Source: Algiphilus sp. (GTDB lineage: Bacteria > Pseudomonadota > Gammaproteobacteria > Nevskiales > Nevskiaceae). Taken from it: a DNA stretch of 64,000 nt. This document shows, in pieces, positions 17,141-27,034 of the stretch. The number at the start of each line of letters is the position of its first letter. The stretch's first letter is position 1. The stretch spans positions 1 to 64,000 of the forward strand of contig NZ_JAGLEJ010000039.1 in assembly GCF_023145115.1 (NCBI RefSeq). The letters run 5' to 3'. A program made the position numbers and the translations under genes. Under the pieces are notes generated by a model that had not been told where the DNA came from, searched no databases, and was given only the letters and a program-made list of their open reading frames with translations.

Positions 17141-19486
17141 CTACACGGCCAGCTGATCCCCCACCGGCAGCCGCCGGATGCGCTTGCCGGTGGCGGCGTG
17201 GATGGCGTTGCACAGCGCCGGCGGCACCGGCGGCATGCCGGGCTCGCCGACGCCGCCCAGCGGGACGTCGCCCTCGGGCTCGATCAGGTGAACGCGGATG
17301 GCGCGCGGCGCGAGGTCCATGCGCGGGACGAAGTACTGGTGGAAGTTGTCCTGCTGGACGCGGCCCTCGCGGAAGGTGATCTCGCTCTGCATGGCGATGC
17401 CGATGCCCATGACGCACGCACCCTCCAGCTGGGAGCGGATGCGTTCGGGATTCACCTGCGGCCCGCAGTCGAAGGCCATGTCGGCGCTGTGGATGGTGAG
17501 CTTGTCGTCGTCATCGACTTCCACATCCAGCACCACGGCGGTGTAGGAGGCGAAGCTGTGGTGCACCGCCAGCCCGAGGCCCCTGCCCTTGGGCCGCTTC
17601 GTGCCCCAACCGGCCTCGGCGGTGGCCTTCTCGACCACGGCGCGCAGCCGGCCGACGTCGATGGGATAGCGCTCGGGATTCTCGCCGTAGTTCCATTCCT
17701 CGCCGATGGCGCGCGGGTCGATGCGGCGGGCCGGGCCGAGCAGCTCCAGCAGGTAGTCGCGATGGTCGCGACCGGCCGCTGCTGCCACTTCCGCCGCGAA
17801 GCTCTGGATGGCGAAGGCGTGCGGCAGGTTGTAGACGGCGCGGAACCAGCCGATGCGCGTGTGCGCGGAGGCCTCGGGGTTCTCCAGACGCAGGGCGGGA
17901 ATGTCGAAGGGCATGGTGTTGAAGCCCATGCCGAGCTCGAAGCCGCCCTTGTGCTCGGGATCGGGCGCGAACAGCGAGCCGATGCTGGGCGAGAGCGTGC
18001 GATGCCGCCAGCCGACGGTCCGCCCCTCGCCGTTCAGCCCGGCTTCCAGGCGGTCCACCGAGACGGCGTGGAAGTACGCGTGATGCAGGTCGTCGTCGCG
18101 CGTCCACTGCACGCGCACAGGACGGCCTTCCAGCGCCTGGGTGAGGCTCGCCGCCTCCAGCACGAAGTCGGGCTTGGACTTGCGGCCGAAGCCACCGCCG
18201 AGCAGGGTCACGTTGATGTCGACGTCCTCGGGCTCGAGGCCGAGGCGCCCGGCGACGTTGGCACGCGTGGCACCCGGGTTCTGCACCGGCGCCCAGATCT
18301 CGGCGCGGCCGTCCACGATGCGCGCCAGGGCCACCGGCGGCTCCATCGGTGCCTGCGCCATGTGCGGCATGGAGTAGGTGGCGCTGACCCGGTTCTCGGC
18401 ATCCGCCAGCGCGCGCTCGATGTCGCCCTCGTCGCGGATGACCTTGCCCGGCGTATCGGCGCCTTCCTCCAGCGCCTTCCGGTACTGCTCAGTGTCGTAG
18501 GCGGCGTTGTCGCCCGCGGCCTCGAGGTTCCAGTCGATCTTCAGGGCCTTGCGCCCCTCCATCGCGGCCCAGGTGTTCTCGGCCACGACGGCGACGCCGC
18601 CCAGCGGATCGAAGCCGGCCGGCTGGCCGGTGCCGGCGATCTCGATCACGCGCACCACGCCCTTGATCCTGCGCGCTTCGGCATCGTCGAAGCCGCGCAC
18701 CGTGGCGCCGTAGACCGGCGGCCGCGCGACCACGGCATAGAGCATGTCGTCGAAGCGGACATCGGCACCGTACACGGCGCTGCCGGAGACGATGGCCTCG
18801 CCGTCGATGGCCTTCGGCCGGGCACCGTCGCCGGCCCTGGTGCCGGGCGCCGGGCCGGCGTCCTCGCCGATGTAGCGCCACTCCGAGCGCGGCTTGAGCG
18901 CGAGGGTGTCGCGCTCGGGCACCGGCAGCTCGCGCGCGGCGGCCGCCAGCGCGCCGAAGCCCAATTCGCGGCCACTGGGCTGATGCACCACCACGTGCAC
19001 GCCCGCTCGGCACTCGGATACCGGCACGCCCCAGCGCTCGGCCGCGGCCTGCTCCAGCATCGTGCGCGCCGCGGCGCCGGCGCGGCGCATGGGTGCGAAC
19101 CAGTGGCGCATGCTGCGCGAGCCGTCGGTGTTCTGGTTGCCGTACTTCGGCTCGTCGGCCGGGGCCTGCTCGACGCGCACGCGGTCCCAGTCGGCGCCGA
19201 GCTCGTCGGCCGCCACCATCACCAGACTGGTGCGGATGCCCTGGCCCATCTCGGCGCGGTGGTTGGTGACGGTGACGGTGCCGTCCTCGTCGATGCGGAT
19301 GAAGACGTTCGGATCGTCGACCCAGCCGTGCGGCATGGCCTCGGCGCCGTACTGCTTCTCCTCTTCCTCGCCCAGCGCCAGGTCCCAGCGCGCGGCGAGC
19401 ACCAGGGCTCCGCCGGCGGCCAGGCCCTTGAAGAAGTGGCGGCGGCTGACGTTGGCAAGCAGCAGGTTCGCGTCGGTGCGGCTCAT
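17141..19486 (-). CDS. Molybdenum hydroxylase large subunit (isoquinoline 1-oxidoreductase beta-like)
   Basis: A 781-residue molybdopterin-cytosine-dinucleotide-binding subunit of the xanthine dehydrogenase/aldehyde oxidase family, IorB type. It carries a twin-arginine motif (SRRHFFKG) and hydrophobic core at the N-terminus, suggesting Tat export. [25 protein letters not shown] and the C-terminal [18 protein letters not shown] are the molybdopterin-contact and active-site blocks, the last with the catalytic Glu. It overlaps the 2Fe-2S subunit gene by 4 bp (ATGA). Family members hydroxylate N-heterocycles or oxidise aldehydes; the substrate here is unknown. Confidence 0.9.
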   Translation of the reverse strand: MSRTDANLLLANVSRRHFFKGLAAGGALVLAARWDLALGEEEEKQYGAEAMPHGWVDDPNVFIRIDEDGTVTVTNHRAEMGQGIRTSLVMVAADELGADWDRVRVEQAPADEPKYGNQNTDGSRSMRHWFAPMRRAGAAARTMLEQAAAERWGVPVSECRAGVHVVVHQPSGRELGFGALAAAARELPVPERDTLALKPRSEWRYIGEDAGPAPGTRAGDGARPKAIDGEAIVSGSAVYGADVRFDDMLYAVVARPPVYGATVRGFDDAEARRIKGVVRVIEIAGTGQPAGFDPLGGVAVVAENTWAAMEGRKALKIDWNLEAAGDNAAYDTEQYRKALEEGADTPGKVIRDEGDIERALADAENRVSATYSMPHMAQAPMEPPVALARIVDGRAEIWAPVQNPGATRANVAGRLGLEPEDVDINVTLLGGGFGRKSKPDFVLEAASLTQALEGRPVRVQWTRDDDLHHAYFHAVSVDRLEAGLNGEGRTVGWRHRTLSPSIGSLFAPDPEHKGGFELGMGFNTMPFDIPALRLENPEASAHTRIGWFRAVYNLPHAFAIQSFAAEVAAAAGRDHRDYLLELLGPARRIDPRAIGEEWNYGENPERYPIDVGRLRAVVEKATAEAGWGTKRPKGRGLGLAVHHSFASYTAVVLDVEVDDDDKLTIHSADMAFDCGPQVNPERIRSQLEGACVMGIGIAMQSEITFREGRVQQDNFHQYFVPRMDLAPRAIRVHLIEPEGDVPLGGVGEPGMPPVPPALCNAIHAATGKRIRRLPVGDQLAV

Positions 19487-19950
19487 GCCTTGTCCTCCCC
19501 CGCCTCGGCCGCCTGCCGGATGGCCTGGCGGATGCGGTTGTAGGTGCCGCAACGGCAGATGTTGCCGCTCATGGCATCGGTGATCTGCTGGTCATCCGGA
19601 TCGGGCGTCTTCCGGAGCAACGCGGTAGCGCTCATGATCTGGCCGCCCTGGCAGTAGCCGCACTGGGCGACGCCGAGGTCGAGCCACGCGTCCTGGACGC
19701 GCCGCCCCACCGGGTCATCGCCTACCGCCTCGATGGTGGTCACCGACTTGCCCTCCGCCTGCGAGACGGGGGTGACGCACGAGCGCGTGGGCTCGCCGTC
19801 GATGTGCACGGTGCAGGCACCGCACAGCGCCATGCCGCATCCGAACTTGGTGCCGCTGAGGTGCGCGACATCGCGCAGGGCCCACAGCAGGGGCATCTCG
19901 TCGGCAACGTCGAGCTCGCGTGCCTCTCCGTTGATCGTCAGCGAAACCAT
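19483..19950 (-). CDS. 2Fe-2S subunit of the molybdenum hydroxylase (isoquinoline 1-oxidoreductase alpha-like)
   Basis: A 155-residue iron-sulfur subunit. The N-terminal plant-ferredoxin-like cluster ligands lie in GTKFGCGMALCGACTVHIDG plus a following RSC. The C-terminal domain carries the second cluster motif in AQCGYCQGGQIMSA and NICRCGTYNRIRQAI. It passes electrons from the molybdenum subunit encoded immediately downstream. The start at 19950 (MVSLTING) is favoured over 19980. It is 51 bp downstream of the CMD-domain gene and may share its transcript. Confidence 0.92.
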   Translation of the reverse strand: MVSLTINGEARELDVADEMPLLWALRDVAHLSGTKFGCGMALCGACTVHIDGEPTRSCVTPVSQAEGKSVTTIEAVGDDPVGRRVQDAWLDLGVAQCGYCQGGQIMSATALLRKTPDPDDQQITDAMSGNICRCGTYNRIRQAIRQAAEAGEDKA

Positions 19951-20001
19951 TCCGGCCTCCTCGGTCGTGACATCCCGCACACCGGCATTGTGCCGGTGCT
20001 G

Positions 20002-20778
20002 CTAGCCGTCGTGGTCATCGCGCTGCGCGAAGACCTTCTTTGCCACCGGCATGGCCGAGAACACGTTGGGCCAGCCGGCGTAGAACGCAAGATGCGACAG
20101 CGTGGCCGACGCCTCATCCTTCGTCAGCCCGTTGTCCATCGCACGATTGAGGTGGAACGGAATCTGCGCCACGTGACCCGCCGCGATCAGCGCCGATACC
20201 GTCACCAGACTGCGGTCACGCGGCGCGAGCCCCGGACGCAGCCAGAGATCGCGGAAGAGCAGCGACTCGGTGTTGTCCACCACCCCCTGCGACACCGCGC
20301 CGTAGGTGCTTTGCACATGCTTCTGGCGCGCGGCCTCGGCCTCCTTGTCGAGCGGCAGCATCTCCTCCGGCTCTGCGGCAGGCAGGTCACCGGATGCGAT
20401 GTCCCGCTCCGCGAACACCGGGGCTGCAGCATCGACCGCGGCCATGGCGTTCTGCCAGCCGGCATAGAAGGCGAGATGGGTGATGGTCTCGGAGATTTCG
20501 GCAGCCGCCACGCCGCTGTCGAGGGCGGTGCGGATGTACCCGCCGAGACCGTCGGACTGATGGCGGGCGATCAGCGCGGCGATGGTGACCAGCGCGCGGT
20601 CGCGTGCCGACAGGGCGTCGTCCGCCCATTCCCGCCCGGATAGTGCTTCGACCGCGTAGCGTTCAAGCGCTGGCGACACCGCGGACACCCGTTCCGCATC
20701 GATGGGCACGGGCTGCTGCGCCACGGCCGGCGTTGCGGCAATCACGAAGGTGATCGCCGCCGGGAGCACTGCGCGCAT
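20002..20778 (-). CDS. Exported protein with two carboxymuconolactone-decarboxylase-like domains
   Basis: A 258-residue protein with a signal peptide (about residues 1-20, ending AVAQ) and two CMD-type repeats. The first centres on SARDRALVTIAALIARHQSD, the second on APRDRSLVTVSALIAAG. Each ends in ITHLAFYAGW or LSHLAFYAGW plus NAM/NVF. CMD proteins include decarboxylases and peroxidase-like AhpD proteins, but the CxxC of AhpD is absent. I chose ATG 20778 because it opens the signal peptide. It lies between a LysR gene and the molybdenum hydroxylase genes. The activity is unknown. Confidence 0.82.
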   Translation of the reverse strand: MRAVLPAAITFVIAATPAVAQQPVPIDAERVSAVSPALERYAVEALSGREWADDALSARDRALVTIAALIARHQSDGLGGYIRTALDSGVAAAEISETITHLAFYAGWQNAMAAVDAAAPVFAERDIASGDLPAAEPEEMLPLDKEAEAARQKHVQSTYGAVSQGVVDNTESLLFRDLWLRPGLAPRDRSLVTVSALIAAGHVAQIPFHLNRAMDNGLTKDEASATLSHLAFYAGWPNVFSAMPVAKKVFAQRDDHDG

Positions 20779-20949
20779 GGGACCTCCTGCTTCACTGTCC
20801 GGTGATCGAGTTGCCGGGACCGCGCGGACGGCACCCGACCGCGACAGCGTATGGCCGCTACCCGGCGCGAACCATCGCCGGAGTGCCATAAGAGAAATGA
20901 GGCAGGCTCATCAATACGGGCTCGGGCGCCCGCACTGCAAGGGGCGCCG

Positions 20950-21843
20950 TCACTCCGCGTAGCGCATCGCCTCGAGGATGACGTTGAAGGCCGGCGACGC
21001 GCGCCGGCGGTGCGGGTAATAGAGATAGTACCCGGGAAACGGCGGGCTCCAGTCCTCCAGCACCGATACCAGCCGCCCGGCGTCCAGATGGGCACGGACC
21101 ATGTCCTCGGGCACGTAGCCGATGCCGTAGCCCTCCAGCGCGGCGTCGACGACGGCGTAGATGGTGTTGAAGGTGAGCTGCCCGTCCACGCGCACGCGCA
21201 ATTCGCGGCCGTCCTTCTCGAATTCCCAGGCGTAGATGGCACCGTGCGTGGACAGGCGCAGGTTGATGCAGCGGTGCGCGGTCAATGCGTCAGGGGTGGC
21301 AGGCCGGTCGCGGCCGCGGAAGTAGTCCGGCGAAGCCACCGCCAGCATGCGGAAGTCCGGCCCCACGCGCATCGCGATCATGCCCTCCGCCACCTGCTCG
21401 CCGAGGCGCACGCCGGCATCGAACTTCTCGGCCACGATGTCGGTGAGGGCGTAGTCGGAGACAACTTCGAGCTTGAGGTCGGGATAGTGCTTCAGCACCG
21501 GCGCCAGGCGCGGCCAGATCACCATGTCGGCGGCGTGATCCGTGGCGGTGATGCGGATGGTGCCCACCGGCCGGTCGCGCATCTCCACCAGGGCCTGCAG
21601 CTCGTCCTCGATCTCCGCGAAGTGCGGCGCGATGCGTTCGAGCACGCGCTCGCCCTCGGCGGTCGGTCGCACCTGCCGCGTGGTGCGTGTCAGCAGCCGC
21701 ATGCCCAGCCGCTCCTCCAGCCCGCGCACGGCATGGCTGAGTGCCGACTGCGAGACTCCGATCTGCGCCGCCGCTCGCGTGAAGCTGCCCACCCGCGCCA
21801 CGACCACGAAGGACATCAGGTCGACGACATTCTCCCTCATCAT
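20950..21843 (-). CDS. LysR-family transcriptional regulator
   Basis: A 297-residue LysR-type regulator with an N-terminal helix-turn-helix (FTRAAAQIGVSQSALSHAVR) and an effector-binding domain from about residue 90. It is divergent from the reductase-like gene at 21940, with a 96-bp gap, and is upstream of the CMD and molybdenum hydroxylase genes on its own strand. It could control either or both groups; the divergent cluster is the likelier target. Confidence 0.88.
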   Translation of the reverse strand: MMRENVVDLMSFVVVARVGSFTRAAAQIGVSQSALSHAVRGLEERLGMRLLTRTTRQVRPTAEGERVLERIAPHFAEIEDELQALVEMRDRPVGTIRITATDHAADMVIWPRLAPVLKHYPDLKLEVVSDYALTDIVAEKFDAGVRLGEQVAEGMIAMRVGPDFRMLAVASPDYFRGRDRPATPDALTAHRCINLRLSTHGAIYAWEFEKDGRELRVRVDGQLTFNTIYAVVDAALEGYGIGYVPEDMVRAHLDAGRLVSVLEDWSPPFPGYYLYYPHRRRASPAFNVILEAMRYAE

Positions 21844-21939
21844 TGATGAGCCTCCTTCATGACTGCTTGCCGAGGATAGGCGTTTCCGGTGCCATCGGAG
21901 CTGCTACGTTGCCGGATCCTTCACACGACGGGAGGCAGC

Positions 21940-22608
21940 ATGCGGATCGGCATCCTCGGCTCGGGACGGATGGGCGGCACCCTCGGCAGCATCTGGGCGC
22001 GCGCCGGCCACGCCGTCACCTTCAGCTACAGCCGCAGCCCGGCCGGGCTCGAACGCCTCGCCCGCGAAGCCGGTGCACGCGCCGGCACCCCCGCGGAAGC
22101 GGTGCGCGGCGCCGACGCCGTGCTGCTGGCCGTGCACTGGTCGCGCATCGACGATGTGCTGACGCAGGCCGGCGACCTCGACGGACGCATCATCGTCAAC
22201 TGCTGCGTACCGCTGGACGCCGCCGACCGCGAGCTGATCGTGGGTACCACGACATCGGGTGCCGAGCTGCTCGCCGAGCGGCTGCCCGGTGCACGCCTCG
22301 TCTCCGCCTTCAACACCGCGCCCAGCGAAGCGCTCGCGGCCCTGGCCCGCGGCTGGGGCAGCGCGCCGCCTCCGCACCTGCTGTACTACGGTGACGATGC
22401 CGAGGCGAAGACGGTCGCCGCCGGGCTCATCCGCGACGCCGGCTACCACCCGCTGGACGCCGGACCGCTGCGCACGGCGCGCTTCGCGGAGCCCTTCGCG
22501 ATGGTTACCGCGGTGCTTGCCTACGAGCAGCCCGGCGGGCCGGCGCTCGTCTACCGCTTCGACCGGCTTGGCGGGGAAGCGGAGGAGACTGATGAACCCC
22601 ATTCATAA
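21940..22608 (+). CDS. NAD(P)-binding protein, F420-dependent-oxidoreductase-like (NADP reductase family)
   Basis: A 222-residue protein with an N-terminal Rossmann fold, GILGSGRMGGTLGSIWARAG at about residues 4-23. It matches the small NADPH:F420 oxidoreductase-like family (IIVNCCVP and ARLVSAFNT are typical later blocks). GGAGG lies 5 bp before the ATG at 21940, which is why this start is preferred to 21889. It is the first gene of the plus-strand cluster divergent from the LysR gene. Cofactor F420 use in this organism is doubtful; the reaction is unknown. Confidence 0.78.
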   Translation: MRIGILGSGRMGGTLGSIWARAGHAVTFSYSRSPAGLERLAREAGARAGTPAEAVRGADAVLLAVHWSRIDDVLTQAGDLDGRIIVNCCVPLDAADRELIVGTTTSGAELLAERLPGARLVSAFNTAPSEALAALARGWGSAPPPHLLYYGDDAEAKTVAAGLIRDAGYHPLDAGPLRTARFAEPFAMVTAVLAYEQPGGPALVYRFDRLGGEAEETDEPHS

Positions 22609-22758
22609 CTCCCAGAAAACCACCCTGATTTATTCACGTTTCCCTGCGGCGTAACGTGCGCTGCGTAGCGCTGCCGTCCGCCGGCAGGAACAACGGGGGC
22701 ACCGCAAGCGCCGCTGCCGCGCCTGCGCTGCCCCGCAACCCCGATCACGCGAGGCCCC

Positions 22759-23469
22759 ATGCGTCCCAGGATCACCTGTCACATGATCACGTCGCTCGAC
22801 GGCCGGCTGCACCCCGATCGCTGGTCGGACCCGGCGGGCGGGCGCGTGGCCGATCTCATCGACGCGCACTACGACGCCACCGCCGAGCGGCTGGGCGTCG
22901 AGGGCTGGATCGTCGGGCGCCGGACCATGGGCGAGTTCCTCGATCAGGAGCCCTCGCCCCGCCTGCTGGGCGAGCCCCGTGAGCGGCCACCGCATCTGGT
23001 GGACGCCGCGGGCAGCGACCTGGCGGTGGCCATCGACCCCTCGGGTCGCCTCCGGCACGCCGGCGGCGCCATCGACGGCGACCACGCCGTGGCCGTGCTC
23101 TCGGAGCGCGTCACCGACGACTACCTGGCGCGGCTCCGCGAATGCGGGGTCTCGTATGTGTTCGCCGGCCCGCACGGGGACGATCTCGCCACGGCCATGG
23201 CCGCCATCGGTGAGGGCTTCGGCGTCGCGCACCTGGCGCTGGAGGGCGGCGGCATCACCAACGGCGCGTTCCTCGCGGCCGGGCTCATCGACGCCACCAG
23301 CACGCTGATCTGCCCGACCCTCGATGGCCGCGCGGGCATCGCCAGCATCTTCGACCACGCCGGGCCAGGGGACAGCGCGCCGTCGGCGCGCCAGCACCTG
23401 CGGCTGACCGCCTGCGAGACGCTGGAAGGCGGCGTGATCTGGCTGCGTCACGACATCGCGCACGGCTGA
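22759..23469 (+). CDS. RibD C-terminal-domain / dihydrofolate-reductase-like protein
   Basis: A 236-residue protein of the bacterial bifunctional deaminase-reductase C-terminal family. The N-terminal ITCHMITSLDGRLHPDRW and the later LALEGGGITNGAFLAAGLID are characteristic NADPH-binding blocks. Such stand-alone domains are flavin-pathway reductase relatives or general NADPH reductases. It follows the F420-reductase-like gene after 150 bp and precedes an exported cupin. The exact substrate is not evident. Confidence 0.8.
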   Translation: MRPRITCHMITSLDGRLHPDRWSDPAGGRVADLIDAHYDATAERLGVEGWIVGRRTMGEFLDQEPSPRLLGEPRERPPHLVDAAGSDLAVAIDPSGRLRHAGGAIDGDHAVAVLSERVTDDYLARLRECGVSYVFAGPHGDDLATAMAAIGEGFGVAHLALEGGGITNGAFLAAGLIDATSTLICPTLDGRAGIASIFDHAGPGDSAPSARQHLRLTACETLEGGVIWLRHDIAHG

Positions 23470-23512
23470 ACCCCATCCGGCGCATCAGGCAACCACCGAA
23501 ACGGAGATTCCC

Positions 23513-23989
23513 ATGCAATCGCTGATCACCACACTGGCCGCCGCCGCAGCGCTCGCCTTCTCCGCAAGCGCCCTGGCCGAGGGCATGCAGGTCTCGAAGA
23601 ACGGCAGCCGTGACGGCATGCTGGCGCCGGACGCGCACTTCACCGGCACGGCCTACGTCCAGATGCTCTTCGACGCCGAGGGCGCCGCGCGCTCGAACGG
23701 TGCCTCGGTGACCTTCCTGCCCGGCGCGCGCTCGAACTGGCACACCCATCCGGGCGGCCAGGTGCTGATCGTCACCGACGGCACCGGCTGGGTGCAGGAA
23801 GCGGGCGGCGAGCGCGTCGTGATGCAGCCGGGCGACGTCATCGTGACGCCGCCGGGCGTGAAGCACTGGCACGGCGCCACCGCGACCACCGCGGTCACCC
23901 ACCACGCCATCCAGCAGTTCGCCGACGGCAGCAACGTCGTCTGGCAGGAGGCCGTGACCGACGCCCAGTACGCGGGCGACGCGGAATGA
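23513..23989 (+). CDS. Exported cupin-domain protein
   Basis: A 158-residue single-domain cupin with a signal peptide (about residues 1-22, ASALA). The metal-binding blocks are [17 protein letters not shown] and PPGVKHWHG, supplying the His and acid/Gln ligands of a small metal-binding cupin of the (R)-mandelonitrile lyase-like/CMD-associated type. The stop overlaps the ATG of the next gene by 4 bp. A cytoplasmic paralogue without a signal peptide is encoded at 25293-25709. The substrate is unknown. Confidence 0.82.
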   Translation: MQSLITTLAAAAALAFSASALAEGMQVSKNGSRDGMLAPDAHFTGTAYVQMLFDAEGAARSNGASVTFLPGARSNWHTHPGGQVLIVTDGTGWVQEAGGERVVMQPGDVIVTPPGVKHWHGATATTAVTHHAIQQFADGSNVVWQEAVTDAQYAGDAE

Positions 23990-24396
23990 CGCCGAGCGGC
24001 CACGACGCCGACGCTGCCACCGCGGCCGCGCGCGATCCGCGCATCCGCATCGTCGTCGCCGGCACGGTGCTGCCGGCGACGCTGGCGGACAGCGCTGCCG
24101 CGCGCGCCTTCGCGGCCATGCTGCCGCTGGATTGCAGCCTCGCCGACTTCCACGCCACCGAGAAGATCGCCGACCTGCCCGCCCGCCTGCCGACCGACGA
24201 CGCGCCGCACGGCGTCGATGCGGCGAGCGGGGACATCGCCTACTACGCCCCGTGGGGGAACCTGGCGCTGTTCTACCGCGACTTCGGCCACGCCCGCGGG
24301 CTGGTCCGGCTCGGGCGGATCACGGGCGACGTCGCGGTGCTGGCTTCGCCGGGGCCGCTGCCGGCGCGCATCGAGCGGGTCACGCCCGCCGACTGA
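23986..24396 (+). CDS. Cyclophilin-like-fold protein
   Basis: A 136-residue protein of the small bacterial cyclophilin-like family. The signature [24 protein letters not shown] in its middle and [19 protein letters not shown] towards the end are recognisable blocks. It overlaps the cupin gene by 4 bp (ATGA), so the two are coupled. The family is common in redox and detoxification gene neighbourhoods; prolyl-isomerase activity is not established for it. Confidence 0.78.
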   Translation: MTPSGHDADAATAAARDPRIRIVVAGTVLPATLADSAAARAFAAMLPLDCSLADFHATEKIADLPARLPTDDAPHGVDAASGDIAYYAPWGNLALFYRDFGHARGLVRLGRITGDVAVLASPGPLPARIERVTPAD

Positions 24397-24471
24397 GTTC
24401 AACCGGCGCGGACGGCGTCAAGACGCCGCCCGCGTCCACCCACCCATGCACCCAAGCAAGGAGTCCACCCA

Positions 24472-25218
24472 ATGACTGACAACATCCAGGGCAAGGTCGT
24501 CGTGATCACCGGCGCCAGCAGCGGCAACGGCGAAGCCACCGCGCGCCATCTCGCCGAGCGCGGCGCCATCGTCGTGCTCGGCGCGCGTCGCAAGGAGCGC
24601 ATCGAGAAGCTGGCCGCCGACCTGACCGCGGCAGGCCACAAGGCCATGGCCATCGAGACCGATGTCACCGACCGCGAGCAGGTCAGCCGGCTGGTCGACA
24701 CCGCGGTGGAAAGCTTCGGCAGGATCGATGTCCTGCTCAACAATGCCGGCCTGATGCCGCTCGCGCCGATGGAGCGCCGCAAGGTCGATGAGTGGGACAC
24801 CATGATCGACGTCAATCTCAAGGGCACGCTCTACGGGATTGCCGCCGCGCTGCCGCACATGCAGGCAAAGAAGTCCGGGCACATCATCAACGTCTCCTCG
24901 GTGTACGGGCACAAGCTCGGGCCCGACGCCACGGTGTACTGCGCCACCAAGTTCGGCGTTCGCGCGCTGTCCGAGGGCCTGCGGCAGGAGATGACGCCGT
25001 ACAACATCCGCACCACCGTGATCTCGCCCGGCGCGGTGGCCACGGAACTGCTCGACCGCATAGGCGAACAGGACATCCGCGAGCAGACCCAGGACTTCGT
25101 CAGCAAGATCGCCATCCCCGCCGAGAGCTTCGCGCGGATGGTGGCCTTCGCCGTCAACGAGCCCGAGGACGTCGACGTCAACGAGATCCTGTTCCGCCCC
25201 ACCGCGCAGCCCATCTGA
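24472..25218 (+). CDS. SDR-family oxidoreductase
   Basis: A 248-residue classical short-chain dehydrogenase. TGASSGNG is at residues 13-20, NNAG at 90-93, the catalytic serine near 142-143, and Tyr156-Lys160 in YCATK. It is typical of the YdfG/serine-dehydrogenase-like subgroup. It lies between the two cupin genes in the LysR-linked cluster; close spacing suggests a shared transcript. The substrate is unknown. Confidence 0.88.
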   Translation: MTDNIQGKVVVITGASSGNGEATARHLAERGAIVVLGARRKERIEKLAADLTAAGHKAMAIETDVTDREQVSRLVDTAVESFGRIDVLLNNAGLMPLAPMERRKVDEWDTMIDVNLKGTLYGIAAALPHMQAKKSGHIINVSSVYGHKLGPDATVYCATKFGVRALSEGLRQEMTPYNIRTTVISPGAVATELLDRIGEQDIREQTQDFVSKIAIPAESFARMVAFAVNEPEDVDVNEILFRPTAQPI

Positions 25219-25292
25219 AGCCGGCGCCTCGCTGCGGGCGCGGGCCCGGTGCCCGCGCCCGCCACATCCCCTTTCAATCCAGGAGGTCCGCC

Positions 25293-25709
25293 ATGCATGC
25301 CATCCACCGCAACGGCTCGCGACCGTCCAGCAAGGGCCCGGCCGAGTGTTTCAGCGGCGAGGTGCGCATCGACCCGCTGTTCCAGTCGGCGGAGCCGGCG
25401 CGCGCGTCCGGTGCCAGTGTCACCTTCGAGCCCGGTGCCCGTACCGCCTGGCACACCCACCCGCTCGGCCAGACCCTGATCGTCACCGCCGGCTGCGGGC
25501 TGGTGCAGTGCGAGGGTGAAGCCGCGCAGGTCGTCCGACCCGGCGACGTCGTGCAGTGCCCGCCCAACGAGAAGCACTGGCACGGCGCCATGCCGGAAAC
25601 CGCGATGACCCATATCGCCGTGCAGGAAGCGCTCGATGGCAAGGTCGTCGAGTGGATGGAGAAGGTCACCGACGCCGACTACCGCGCTGCCACGGACACG
25701 CTGACGTGA
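25293..25709 (+). CDS. Cytoplasmic cupin-domain protein
   Basis: A 138-residue cupin similar to the exported one at 23513-23989 but lacking a signal peptide. Its metal-binding blocks are [17 protein letters not shown] and PPNEKHWHG. The ATG at 25293 has AGGAGG 6 bp upstream; longer in-frame readings run into the end of the SDR gene and are spurious. It closes the LysR-linked cluster. Its pairing with the exported paralogue suggests the same chemistry in two compartments. Confidence 0.82.
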   Translation: MHAIHRNGSRPSSKGPAECFSGEVRIDPLFQSAEPARASGASVTFEPGARTAWHTHPLGQTLIVTAGCGLVQCEGEAAQVVRPGDVVQCPPNEKHWHGAMPETAMTHIAVQEALDGKVVEWMEKVTDADYRAATDTLT

Positions 25710-25849
25710 TCGTCGCTCGCCAGGGTCGCTGCACCCCGGCGGCAACCCGCAACGGGCATCGAACGGCGCACGAAACCGGCACCGACTGAAGGCCCGCCAC
25801 CATGCCCCGCAGCGGCACGTCGCGGTGCCCCGTTGTCTATCATCGGCGC

Positions 25850-26989
25850 ATGGGCCTATTGCGTTTCGCACCTCAGCCCGCGCAGGCATCGCATCGCGGC
25901 ACGACCCCGCTCGAGCTGCTGTTCGATCTGGCCGCGGTGGTCGCGATCGGGGCGGCCGCACGCGGCCTGGCGCTCGGCATCGCGGATGGAAACGGCGGCG
26001 CCGCGACGGTCGCGTTCCTGTGCAGCTTCTTCATGGTGTGGTGGGCCTGGATGAACTTCACCTGGTTCGCCTCGGCCTACGACGACGATTCGACGACGTT
26101 CCGCATCCTGAGCATGGCGATGATGTTCGGCGCGCTGATGCTGGCCGCGGGTGTCGAAGCGGTCTTTGCACGCGAACCCATCTGGTTGGCCTTGTCCGGA
26201 TTCATCGTCATGCGTCTCGCCCTGACGCTGATGTGGTGCGCCGTGGCGCGCGGCGACCCGGATCGCCGCACGACCGCACTGTGCTACGCCTGCGGCATCA
26301 TCGGGATGCAGGGGTACTGGATCGCGCTGGTGGCGATTGCCGCACCCGGATCGTTCTGGTACACGCCGCTCTTCGCGCTCGGGGTCGCGGGCGAACTGGC
26401 GGTGCCCGCGGTCGCGGAGCGCCGGGGTCCGACACCGTGGCACCGGCACCATATCGCCGCACGCTACGGGCGCCTGAACCTGATCGTTCTCGGGCAGGCC
26501 TTCCTCGCGGTGGTGACGGCCATCGAGCTGGCACCAGGCGCCGCATTCCCGCATGCCGGGCGACTGGCACAGGCCGCATCCTTCGCCATCGTCGCGTTCG
26601 CGATGTGGAGCCTCTACTTTCCGGGCGATGCGCGACCGCCCGGCGACCGCCTCGGGCGGGCACTGCTCTGGGGCTACGGGCATTTCGCGGTATTCGGCGC
26701 CGCCGCTGCCGCCGGCGCGGGCATGCAGGCGATCCTCCTGCCCGGCAGTGGTGCCGGCCGGGCCGGTACGCTCGTGATGGTGGCATCCGTGGCGGTGTAC
26801 GTCGCCGCGCTCTGGCTCATCCGGGACCGCTATGCTCGGACGGGTACCGGCAGATGGCATGGGCTTGCCGTGGCGATGCTGGCGATCATCGCGATCGGCG
26901 ACCCAGCGATGGCGCTGCCGGGAACCGCACTGACACTCGCCTGCCTCGCGACCGCCAATAGAAGGGCAGCCGAACGCGTGCCGGCGTGA
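25850..26989 (+). CDS. LtrA-like (low temperature requirement protein A) membrane protein
   Basis: A 379-residue polytopic membrane protein with about ten hydrophobic helices. The N-terminal TPLELLFDLAAVVAIGAAAR resembles the ELFFDLVFV signature of the LtrA family, and HHIAARYGRLNLIVLGQAFLA resembles the family's HxxERFGLxxIIxLGE block, here divergent. It is followed after 45 bp by a second, more typical LtrA-like gene. The molecular function of the family is unknown. ATG 25850 is preferred to 25802. Confidence 0.76.
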   Translation: MGLLRFAPQPAQASHRGTTPLELLFDLAAVVAIGAAARGLALGIADGNGGAATVAFLCSFFMVWWAWMNFTWFASAYDDDSTTFRILSMAMMFGALMLAAGVEAVFAREPIWLALSGFIVMRLALTLMWCAVARGDPDRRTTALCYACGIIGMQGYWIALVAIAAPGSFWYTPLFALGVAGELAVPAVAERRGPTPWHRHHIAARYGRLNLIVLGQAFLAVVTAIELAPGAAFPHAGRLAQAASFAIVAFAMWSLYFPGDARPPGDRLGRALLWGYGHFAVFGAAAAAGAGMQAILLPGSGAGRAGTLVMVASVAVYVAALWLIRDRYARTGTGRWHGLAVAMLAIIAIGDPAMALPGTALTLACLATANRRAAERVPA

Positions 26990-27034
26990 GCGGCCCGAGG
27001 GGAGCGGGCACAAAGAGCAGTCGAGGGAGATCAC

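Noticed and set aside
17051..19543. An 830-codon plus-strand frame
   Set aside because: It is fully antisense to the molybdenum hydroxylase subunit genes, has no family motifs and lacks a ribosome-binding site.
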